A stretch of DNA of 18,993 nt from an uncultured Clostridia bacterium. Its GTDB lineage: Bacteria > Bacillota > Clostridia > UBA1381. The position numbers were made by a program, and so were the translations under genes. Shown in pieces: positions 12,867-18,993 of the stretch. The DNA is taken from positions 1-18,993 of the forward strand of contig CALXSX010000048.1 of NCBI GenBank assembly GCA_944391265.1. Direction: 5' to 3'. The stretch's first letter is position 1; each line of letters begins with the position of its first letter. The notes under the pieces are model-generated. The model was not told the origin of the DNA. It searched no databases and saw only the letters and a program-made list of their open reading frames with translations.

Positions 12867-14286
12867 AAAGCACTTTAACATAACGCTTAAGCTGCGGGTG
12901 AGCGGCATATATCTTGCCGTCACAAGCGCAGCTTTAATTGTCGCGGCTTTTTTTGTCATGACCGCCGCGTCAAACACGCTGTACGAGGACAAAAGCGCCG
13001 ATCTTTTTGCCAAGGCTAATATCATAGCGGAGAGCATGGTTCAGACAGACGATACGGAATACGTAAAAAGCCTTATGTCGCAAAGCCTTGCCGGAACGGG
13101 TATAAGAGGCGCGCTGCTAAGCAGTGCCGGCTCGGTCATATACGATACGGTAGAGCAGTCTCAGTCTACGGGAAAAATATTATCAGGAGGCGTAATAGCC
13201 GCCGCACAGGCCGGCGGTCAGGAGCAGGAACTGACAACAGCTGAGACGGGCGAGCTCATTTTATCTGCCGCAGTCCCCGTAAACGACAGGGGCGCTGTAA
13301 CGGGTACAGTTTATCTTACACGGCAAATGACCGATGTGACCGACGTATTGGCACAGCTGCGGCTTTGCCTTATAATATTCGGGCTGTTCATGCTTGCAGT
13401 GGTGTTCCTTCTGAGCATAAGCGTGGGGGCTGTTGTCACGTCGCCGCTGAGCGATTTCATATCCACTGCTCAGGAAATTTCAAAAGGTAATTTTGACAGC
13501 CGTATAAAGCTGCGCGGCAACAAGGAAATAGACAAGCTTGCAGAGGCAATGAACTATATGTGCTCAGAGCTTGAGCATCTTGAATCAAAGCGCCGCAAAT
13601 TCGTGTCGGACGCTTCTCACGAGCTGAAAACGCCAATGGCTACGATCAAACTGCTGTGTGACAGCATAACGGCGACAGAGAATCCAGACCTCGGCATGGT
13701 GCGTGAATTTCTGTCCGACCTCAGCGAGGAAGTAGACAGGCTTACGAGGATTATAGACAACCTTCTCGCCATGACGAAGATAGACTCCGGGGAGATTCAG
13801 CTTTCCAAAGAGCTCGTTGACTTCGGAATGATGCTTCAAAAAATTAAAAACAAGCTCACGCCGCTTGCGATGAGCAAGAACATAACGGTAACGCTTGACG
13901 TTCAGGCTGATATGATGCCCGTCATGATAGACTATGACAGGATATGGGAAGCGGTGTATAACATAGTTGACAACGCCATAAAATACTCAAAAATAGGCGG
14001 CGGCGTGCTGATAAAATGCGGCTGTACCGCGGGCGAGCTGGTGCTTGAGGTATTCGACTCAGGCCCCGGAATACCGGACGAATTCAAAGAGCGCATTTTT
14101 GAGCGGTTTTACAGGCTGGACGACTCAAGGGCGAGGGAGACGGGCGGAACGGGGCTCGGTCTTTCAATATCAAAGGAAGCGGTTCTTCTTCACGGGGGAG
14201 ATTTGCGGGCTGAAGACAATCCCGACGGCGGAAGCTGCTTCATAATGCGGTTACCGATAAATGAGGAAAGCGACAAAAGGAGCTGA
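12838..14286 (+). CDS. Membrane sensor histidine kinase, second copy
   Basis: With the GTG start at 12838 the product is 482 residues. TM1 (about 22-44), an extracytoplasmic domain of about 130 residues, TM2 (about 175-199) and HAMP (200-252) precede HisKA with His261 in SDASHELKTP. The ATPase domain has NIVDNAIKYS (375-384), DSGPGIP (407-413) and GGTGLGLS (436-443). In the sensor domain, IRGALLSSAGSVIYDT...ILSAAVPVNDRGAVTGTVYL fits a Cache/extracytoplasmic PAS fold as in PhoR- and WalK-type kinases. The start is uncertain: GTG 12838 or TTG 12841 overlap the regulator gene by about 29 nt and have no ribosome binding site, suggesting coupling. The GerMN gene follows after 5 nt. Confidence 0.9.
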   Translation: MLAIITERIKKHFNITLKLRVSGIYLAVTSAALIVAAFFVMTAASNTLYEDKSADLFAKANIIAESMVQTDDTEYVKSLMSQSLAGTGIRGALLSSAGSVIYDTVEQSQSTGKILSGGVIAAAQAGGQEQELTTAETGELILSAAVPVNDRGAVTGTVYLTRQMTDVTDVLAQLRLCLIIFGLFMLAVVFLLSISVGAVVTSPLSDFISTAQEISKGNFDSRIKLRGNKEIDKLAEAMNYMCSELEHLESKRRKFVSDASHELKTPMATIKLLCDSITATENPDLGMVREFLSDLSEEVDRLTRIIDNLLAMTKIDSGEIQLSKELVDFGMMLQKIKNKLTPLAMSKNITVTLDVQADMMPVMIDYDRIWEAVYNIVDNAIKYSKIGGGVLIKCGCTAGELVLEVFDSGPGIPDEFKERIFERFYRLDDSRARETGGTGLGLSISKEAVLLHGGDLRAEDNPDGGSCFIMRLPINEESDKRS

Positions 14287-14291
14287 CCAAG

Positions 14292-15191
14292 ATGAAAACA
14301 AAGAAAAAACTGCTGCTTGCAGCTGCAGCTGCCGCTGTCGTGGTAATTTGCGGGGTCATTTTGTTCTTCGTTCTGCGCGGCTCGGGGAGCCTGCCCGTGT
14401 ACCTTTTCTTCATAGATGAAAGCGGGCATCAGCTCGAAGCAGACGAGTCAAGCGTGAAATTTCAAAGCCCGGAAGAGATACCGGCGGCGGTGATAGAACA
14501 GCTCAAAAGCGGCTCTAACAACCTGCGGCTTAAAAGCCCTGTTGCTGACGGAGCGAAAGTTAACTCTGTTTCATTCGACGGCGGCGACAGTATAATAGTA
14601 GATTTCTCAGAAGAATTTCTTACGGGCAATGCAGAGCTTGACGTTATGAACACATACGCCGTAATAAAATCCATCTGCAGCGCTGCGCCGTATTTCACCT
14701 CAGCGCGGGTTAAGGTGACGGCGGCGTCTGAGCCGGTTCACACAGGTGACTGCACGGAGATAGGCTACGTTTCGGGCTCGGACATAAAAACGAGTCCGTC
14801 ATACGATATGACGGAGGCGGTGCAGTGCGTTTTGTATTACAGGGACAAAACCACGGGTGCTCTGCGCGGCGAACAGAGAAACATCGCGCTCATACAAGGT
14901 GAAAACATGGAAACTACACTTGTAAAAAGCCTTATTGAAGGTCCGGTAAGCGAGGAGCTGAGCCGCGTTTTTGACAAGAGTACAAAACTCATATCGGCAC
15001 AGACGGTCGACGGCATATGCTACGTCAATTTCAGGCACGCACCGTCAGGGGAAAATGCGGAGGCGGCAGTCAGGTCGCTTGTCGGAACGCTTATGCAGCT
15101 CGAGTCGATAGAGGGAGTGCGTCTGCTTGCCGGAGGGAAAACAGTGGCAAGTATCGGAAGCTTGGACACAAGCAGAATATTGACAGAATGA
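14292..15191 (+). CDS. Membrane-anchored protein with two GerMN domains (GerM-like)
   Basis: This 299-residue protein has an uncleaved-looking anchor (about 7-28) and two tandem GerMN domains. The first is about 36-143 (VYLFFIDESGHQL to SARVKVT) and the second about 180-290 (VLYYRDKTTGALRGEQRNIAL to VRLLAGGKTV). GerMN domains occur in the Bacillus germination/sporulation protein GerM and in actinobacterial LpqB. Both are extracytoplasmic and thought to contact cell wall or partner proteins. Cys20 (VVICG) does not make a lipobox because Ile precedes it, so a transmembrane anchor is favoured. An AAAGGAG ribosome binding site precedes ATG 14292. Placement directly after a kinase suggests a role in that signalling system as well as, or instead of, sporulation. 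Confidence 0.82.
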   Translation: MKTKKKLLLAAAAAAVVVICGVILFFVLRGSGSLPVYLFFIDESGHQLEADESSVKFQSPEEIPAAVIEQLKSGSNNLRLKSPVADGAKVNSVSFDGGDSIIVDFSEEFLTGNAELDVMNTYAVIKSICSAAPYFTSARVKVTAASEPVHTGDCTEIGYVSGSDIKTSPSYDMTEAVQCVLYYRDKTTGALRGEQRNIALIQGENMETTLVKSLIEGPVSEELSRVFDKSTKLISAQTVDGICYVNFRHAPSGENAEAAVRSLVGTLMQLESIEGVRLLAGGKTVASIGSLDTSRILTE

Positions 15192-15225
15192 ATTAGAAGA
15201 AACAGCAGTAAAATTGGAGGTTAAC

Positions 15226-16959
15226 ATGGCGCTTGACGCATTGGCGGTAAAATGCCTTACAGATGAAATAAAAAACGCGGTTTCGGGCGGCAGGATAGAT
15301 AAAATATACCAGCCCGAACGCGACGAAGCGGTTCTTCTCATACGCACATTCACCGAAAATTACAGGCTTGTGCTGTCGGCGAACGCGTCAAATCCGAGAA
15401 TGCATTTCACAAAAACGCACAAGACAAATCCGCAGACGGCGCCTATGTTCTGCATGCTTTTGAGGAAGCACCTTGCCGGCGGAAAGATAACTGACGTGCG
15501 TCAGGAGGGCTTTGAGAGAACAGCCGTAATAGACGTTGAAAGCTATAACGAGCTCGGCGACCTTACGGTTAAGCATCTTATAATAGAAATAATGGGCAGG
15601 CACTCGAACATAATTATGACTGATGCCGATATGTTGATAATCGACTGCATAAAGCGGATAGACATTACAGTCAGTTCGGTAAGGCAGGTTTTGCCCGGAA
15701 TGAAGTATGAGCTTCCGCCGAAGCAGGATAAGACGCCGCTTCCTGAGATAACTTCCGTTACCGTAAAAAACAGGGAGCTTCCGCTCGAAAAAGAGCTTCT
15801 GTCGCAGATTTCGGGGATAAGTCCGCTCACTGCACGGGAAGCTGTATACCGCGCGTACGGAAGGTGCGGCATATGTGCGGCGGAATGTGCAGACCTTGCG
15901 CCGCTTGGGCGCGAGGTAAAAAGGCTCGCGGAAGATGCGCAGAAAGATAAATTTACGCCATGCGTTCTCAGCGACGCGTCCGGGAAGCTGACGGAGTTCA
16001 GCTCAATAGACATCCGCCAGTACGAAAACGCATATGCGGTGCGTTATTTTGAGTCCATGAACGAGGCTATTGACGAGTTCTTCACGGGCAGGGACGCATC
16101 TGAGCGAATGAGGCAGAAAAGCGCCGACATCGTCAAGCACATACACACGCTCCTTGAACGCGCATACAAAAAGCGCGTCATACTCACCCAGACAATAAAA
16201 GACGCGTCAAGACAGGACGAGTACAAGATGAAGGGTGATATTATAACTGCAAACCTTTACGCGATCAGGGAAGGAAGCGACAGCGCGGAGCTTGTCAATT
16301 ACTACTCCGAGGACCAGAGCCTCGTCCGCGTATCGCTCGACCCGTCGCTTACTCCTCAGCAAAACGCTCAGCGCTATTACAAAAAGTACAGGAAAGCTAA
16401 AACGGCAAAGACAGAGGCGGCGGCGCAGTCAGAGCAAAACGACATATCGATACAATACCTTGAAAGCACGCTTGCGGCTGTGGAAAACTGTACGAGCGAG
16501 GCTGATATAAACGCGATACGCGCAGAGCTTGCCGAGCAGGGGTACATGAAAAGAAGCTCAGCAAAAAAAGGTCAGAGAGCGGCCGCATCAAAGCCGCTTC
16601 ATTTCGTAGTTTCCGGCTTTGACATCTATGTCGGTAAAAACAATACGCAAAACGACCGTCTGACACTGAAATTTGCAAACTCGGGCGACATCTGGTTTCA
16701 CACAAAGCAGATACACGGCTCGCACGTAATAATAAAGCTTGGCACAGACAAAAATGTTCCCGACAGCGTGCTTACGGCGGCGGCGCAGCTTGCCGCGTTT
16801 TATTCAAAGGCACGCGGCTCAAATCAGGTGCCGGTTGACTACACATATGTGAAAAACGTCAAAAAACCGAACGGCGCCAAGCCGGGAATGGTGATTTACG
16901 AAACATACAAAACTTTATATGTCACTCCCGATGACCACGAAAAGGAGAAAGCACAGTAA
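15226..16959 (+). CDS. rqcH: NFACT-family ribosome quality-control protein RqcH (Rqc2/FbpA homologue)
   Basis: RqcH binds stalled 50S subunits with a peptidyl-tRNA obstruction and recruits tRNA-Ala to add a C-terminal alanine tail, a degradation tag. This 577-residue protein has the full layout: NFACT-N (1-about 180) with EIMGRHSNIIM (121-131), a helix-hairpin-helix-like segment ISGISPLTAREAVYRAYG (195-212), a long coiled-coil region (about 280-440) and NFACT-R (about 457-565) with FDIYVGKNNTQNDRLT and DIWFHTKQIHGSHVII. Older annotation calls it fibronectin-binding protein. The start is ATG 15226, 5 nt after GGAGG; the upstream TTG overlaps the ribosome binding site. Residues 97-98 are Glu-Arg where B. 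subtilis RqcH has Asp-Arg. The MATE gene overlaps its stop. Confidence 0.95.
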   Translation: MALDALAVKCLTDEIKNAVSGGRIDKIYQPERDEAVLLIRTFTENYRLVLSANASNPRMHFTKTHKTNPQTAPMFCMLLRKHLAGGKITDVRQEGFERTAVIDVESYNELGDLTVKHLIIEIMGRHSNIIMTDADMLIIDCIKRIDITVSSVRQVLPGMKYELPPKQDKTPLPEITSVTVKNRELPLEKELLSQISGISPLTAREAVYRAYGRCGICAAECADLAPLGREVKRLAEDAQKDKFTPCVLSDASGKLTEFSSIDIRQYENAYAVRYFESMNEAIDEFFTGRDASERMRQKSADIVKHIHTLLERAYKKRVILTQTIKDASRQDEYKMKGDIITANLYAIREGSDSAELVNYYSEDQSLVRVSLDPSLTPQQNAQRYYKKYRKAKTAKTEAAAQSEQNDISIQYLESTLAAVENCTSEADINAIRAELAEQGYMKRSSAKKGQRAAASKPLHFVVSGFDIYVGKNNTQNDRLTLKFANSGDIWFHTKQIHGSHVIIKLGTDKNVPDSVLTAAAQLAAFYSKARGSNQVPVDYTYVKNVKKPNGAKPGMVIYETYKTLYVTPDDHEKEKAQ

Positions 16960-18320
16960 TGAAGCTTATCACGAACAGGAAATACTATGCAACCACTCTT
17001 AAAATAGCTATACCTATTGCTCTGCAAAACCTCATCACGTTTGCGACAAGCATGATGGACACGCTGATGCTCGGAAAAGCCGACTCAACGGGCGTGTTTC
17101 TTTCATCGTCATCGATAGCAAACCAGCCGTTTTTTATACTCACTATGATATGCTTCGGGCTTTCAGGCGCCGGAAGCGTGCTCGCGGCGCAGTACTATGG
17201 CAAAAACGATATGAACAGCGTCAGGAAAATATTTGCGCTTATAGTCAAAACGGCGTCTGTATTCGGAGTTATAATGGGGCTTGCCGCGCTTATTATGCCT
17301 GAATTTTTAATGAGTCTTTACACGAAAAACGAGCAGTTTATAGAAGCGGGCGCAAAATACCTTCGGATAATGGGGCTTGCGTATTTCATATTTGCACCGT
17401 CAAACACCATGACGTGTCTTTTGAGAAGCGTGGAAACAGTCAAAATTTCAGTGGTGGTAAACTCAGTATCGTTTTCGCTTAACGTATTTTTGAACTGGGT
17501 GCTCATTTTCGGAAATCTCGGCGCGCCGGCACTCGGAATCGAAGGTGCGGCAATAGCCACGCTCGTCGCAAGAGTGAGCGAATTTGTTATAACGTGGATA
17601 TATGTGTTTTTTATCGAAAAGCGGCTCCTTTTCAAGCCGAAAAGCTTTTTGCTCAAAAGCGGATACCTGCGCGGCGACCTGCTTCGCTACGGCTCGTCTG
17701 TGTTTATAATAGAGTTTGCATGGTCTCTTAACATGACGGCACAGGCGGCTATATTCGGACATATTACGTACTCTTCCGGCGACCCGGTTGCGGCGAACTC
17801 AATAACGAGCATCGTCCAGCAGCTGTCTTCCATATTCCTTTTCGGAATAGCTAACGCGTCAGCGGTGATGGTCGGCAAGTCGATAGGTGAGGGAAACAGG
17901 GAATTTGTAAAACAGCAGTCGTTTACCCTTAATTTGCTTGCAGTAGTGCTCGGAGTTGCGGCGGCAGGCGTTATTATAGCGGTAAGAGAGCCCATACTCG
18001 CATTTTACGATTTCCAGCATGATACAATCGAGCTTGCAAGAAGCATGATAAATGTAACGGCAGTCATAATAATATTCGTGTCGTTTGCCGCAATAAACAT
18101 AATGGGCATACTCCGCGGAAGCGGAGATACGAAATTCTGCCTCATAACAGAGACGGTCTGCATATGGGCAGTTGCTCTGCCGTCCGCGCTCATCGCTTCA
18201 AAGCTTCAGGCTCCTGTTCCGGTGGTTTTGGCGCTCATGAGAAGCGACGAGATGCTCAAGGTGATAGTATGTATGTTCAGGTTCAGAAACGACAGGTGGA
18301 TTCACGTACTTACAAGATAA
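16959..18320 (+). CDS. MATE family efflux transporter
   Basis: This 453-residue inner-membrane protein has about twelve hydrophobic segments in two homologous halves, the normal MATE layout. The first half begins KIAIPIALQNLITFATSMMDTLMLG, and GIEGAAIATLVARVSEF (about 189-205) is the typical segment ending helix 6. The second half includes ASAVMVGKSIGEGN and INIMGILRGSGDTKF, both characteristic. MATE proteins export drugs, toxins or metabolites using H+ or Na+ gradients. Substrate and coupling ion cannot be read here. Its ATG overlaps the rqcH stop by one base (TAATG), so it is the last gene of the operon, ahead of a hairpin at 18346. Confidence 0.94.
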   Translation: MKLITNRKYYATTLKIAIPIALQNLITFATSMMDTLMLGKADSTGVFLSSSSIANQPFFILTMICFGLSGAGSVLAAQYYGKNDMNSVRKIFALIVKTASVFGVIMGLAALIMPEFLMSLYTKNEQFIEAGAKYLRIMGLAYFIFAPSNTMTCLLRSVETVKISVVVNSVSFSLNVFLNWVLIFGNLGAPALGIEGAAIATLVARVSEFVITWIYVFFIEKRLLFKPKSFLLKSGYLRGDLLRYGSSVFIIEFAWSLNMTAQAAIFGHITYSSGDPVAANSITSIVQQLSSIFLFGIANASAVMVGKSIGEGNREFVKQQSFTLNLLAVVLGVAAAGVIIAVREPILAFYDFQHDTIELARSMINVTAVIIIFVSFAAINIMGILRGSGDTKFCLITETVCIWAVALPSALIASKLQAPVPVVLALMRSDEMLKVIVCMFRFRNDRWIHVLTR

Positions 18321-18345
18321 GAAATATCTGCACAGATTTGTAAAA

Positions 18346-18377
18346 AAACCGCAGCCTGATGCGGTTTGCCTGTTTTG
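18346..18377 (+). terminator. Probable intrinsic terminator after the MATE gene
   Basis: AAACCGCA (18346-18353) pairs with TGCGGTTT (18360-18367) around loop GCCTGA, followed by GCCTGTTTTG. The T-run is short and interrupted, so termination may be partial. Confidence 0.65.
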
Positions 18378-18408
18378 CTAAGAAAATGCTAAGATTTACC
18401 GAATTATA

Positions 18409-18437
18409 TTGTATTATTATGTCAAATTTGATAACAT
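18409..18437 (+). promoter_or_regulatory. Probable promoter for the oadG-like gene
   Basis: TTGTAT (18409-18414), a 17-bp spacer and TAACAT (18432-18437) lie in AT-rich DNA after the terminator. Transcription from here would give an untranslated leader of about 270 nt. Confidence 0.5.
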
Positions 18438-18450
18438 AAAAGTAATCGGA

Positions 18451-18472
18451 TTTTTTTGCAGAAGCAAAAAAA
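18451..18472 (+). repeat. Perfect AT-rich hairpin at the start of the oadG leader
   Basis: TTTTTTTGC (18451-18459) pairs perfectly with GCAAAAAAA (18464-18472) around loop AGAA. It would sit about 7 nt from the predicted 5' end of the transcript, a position typical of 5' stabilising stems. Confidence 0.5.
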
Positions 18473-18514
18473 TACCTTTAAAAATATACACAAAAAGCGT
18501 ATGCTCAATCCGAG

Positions 18515-18632
18515 TTTTTACGTCAAAAACACGGACTCTGCCTGCCCTCGGAGCCGGTCGGCTGTCAAGCCGGACCGGTGGGAGTACAATCTGCGCTTTA
18601 TCCGGGGGCGTAGCATTATGTGCATTGTCAAA
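18515..18632 (+). promoter_or_regulatory. GC-rich structured leader element upstream of oadG
   Basis: The core hairpin pairs CCGGTC (18554-18559) with GACCGG (18573-18578) and GGCT (18560-18563) with AGCC (18568-18571), with loop GTCA and one bulged G at 18572. CCC (18545-18547) and GGG (18580-18582) can add an outer stem. Just downstream ACAAT (18586-18590) can pair with ATTGT around a GC-rich loop. The block is much more GC-rich than the DNA on either side, as expected for a conserved structured RNA such as a riboswitch. No known class was recognised. The remaining leader to 18715 shows no other clear feature except the ribosome binding site. Confidence 0.45.
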
Positions 18633-18715
18633 AATATAACAATTTCCGTCTTTCGCGGATTGTATTTTGTACTGTACATAGCCAATGAATGTTTTTTGAA
18701 AGGAGGAGTAATTTT

Positions 18716-18993
18716 ATGGGAACAATACCACTGGAGGAAGCTGAACAAATAAGCAGCCTTACCGTATTCGGATTCGGTATGGTACTTGTTTTTGTAGGGC
18801 TTATCTGTATCATTCTTATCTGCATGTTGATGGGTGCAATCTTCAAAAACATAAAGGTTAAGGAGGCTCCGGCTCCGTCAACAGCCGCACCTGCCGCAGC
18901 AAAGCCGGCAGTTATCGCAAACAAGGGTGATTTTGCAGCAGCAGTAAGCGCCGCAATCGCTGAAGATCTCGGCACCGATGTATCGGGTATTAG
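18716..18993 (+). CDS. oadG: OadG-like sodium-pump decarboxylase gamma subunit, N-terminal part
   Basis: Ninety-two residues are visible before the window ends. A short extracytoplasmic N-terminus (MGTIPLEEAEQISSL) is followed by one membrane helix (about 17-41), a basic stop (KNIKVKE), an Ala/Pro-rich linker (50-66) and the start of a soluble helix, AAAVSAAIAEDLGTD. This is the layout of gamma subunits of biotin-dependent Na+-translocating decarboxylases (oxaloacetate, methylmalonyl-CoA or glutaconyl-CoA), which hold the carboxyltransferase/biotin part on the beta subunit. The substrate depends on genes beyond the window. A very strong AAAGGAGGAG ribosome binding site lies 6 nt before ATG 18716. 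The long structured leader suggests post-transcriptional control. Confidence 0.8.
   Translation, partial: MGTIPLEEAEQISSLTVFGFGMVLVFVGLICIILICMLMGAIFKNIKVKEAPAPSTAAPAAAKPAVIANKGDFAAAVSAAIAEDLGTDVSGI

Noticed and set aside
14292..14355. Lipoprotein signal on the GerMN protein
   Set aside because: Cys20 is preceded by Val-Val-Ile; a lipobox needs a small residue (Gly/Ala/Ser) just before the Cys, so a membrane anchor is more likely.
18456..18752. 98-codon open frame running through the oadG leader into oadG
   Set aside because: No ribosome binding site or recognisable domain; it crosses the structured RNA and overlaps the oadG start in another frame.
1..18993. CRISPR array, tRNA/rRNA genes, insertion sequence, phage or toxin-antitoxin genes
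   Set aside because: No regularly spaced repeats, cloverleaf-like sequences, transposase or integrase motifs, or paired small toxin/antitoxin frames were found on either strand.

Overview
The window comes from a low-to-mid-GC Gram-positive bacterium, most likely a Clostridia member (Oscillospiraceae/Ruminococcaceae-like gut anaerobe). This is inferred from strong AGGAGG-type ribosome binding sites, sigma-A promoters with 17-bp spacers, a GerM-type protein, an RqcH/FbpA homologue, an ECF-transporter S component, an NADP-type glutamate dehydrogenase and the start of a sodium-pump decarboxylase gamma subunit. Most of it is ordinary chromosomal core. No tRNA, rRNA, CRISPR array, transposase or phage gene was recognised.

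Layout. 1-251: 5' part of a Gfo/Idh/MocA oxidoreductase (minus). 252-507: its promoter and two strong hairpins. 508-1734: membrane-anchored HtrA protease (minus), divergent from a ZIP/GufA metal transporter at 1969-2751. A bidirectional terminator separates that from gdhA (2829-4172, minus). 4337-5536: a two-gene minus-strand operon of an RsuA-type pseudouridine synthase followed by an ECF S component. 5675-6196: an internally deleted PfkB sugar kinase relic (plus). 6243-8506: ychF followed by an overlapping polytopic membrane protein (minus). 8507-8952: a 446-bp regulatory gap with divergent promoters, a possible 14-codon ORF and a structured leader.

8953-18320 is all plus strand and holds two transcription units. 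The first is an OmpR/PhoB-type regulator, a histidine kinase and thiD, ending in a terminator that overlaps the thiD stop codon. An 11-bp inverted repeat lies between regulator and kinase. The second has an excellent promoter and holds a second OmpR-type regulator, a second kinase, a membrane-anchored protein with two GerMN domains, rqcH and a MATE exporter, packed with overlaps or short gaps. From 18321 to the end come a terminator, a promoter, a roughly 270-nt leader with GC-rich structure, and the start of an OadG-like gene.

The most interesting points are: (i) the regulator-kinase-GerMN operon, which resembles actinobacterial MtrA-MtrB-LpqB in layout and suggests the GerMN protein works with the kinase; (ii) the structured leader upstream of the sodium-pump subunit; (iii) the structured element between the first regulator and its kinase; (iv) the broken PfkB kinase, which has lost both its start codon and its catalytic half.
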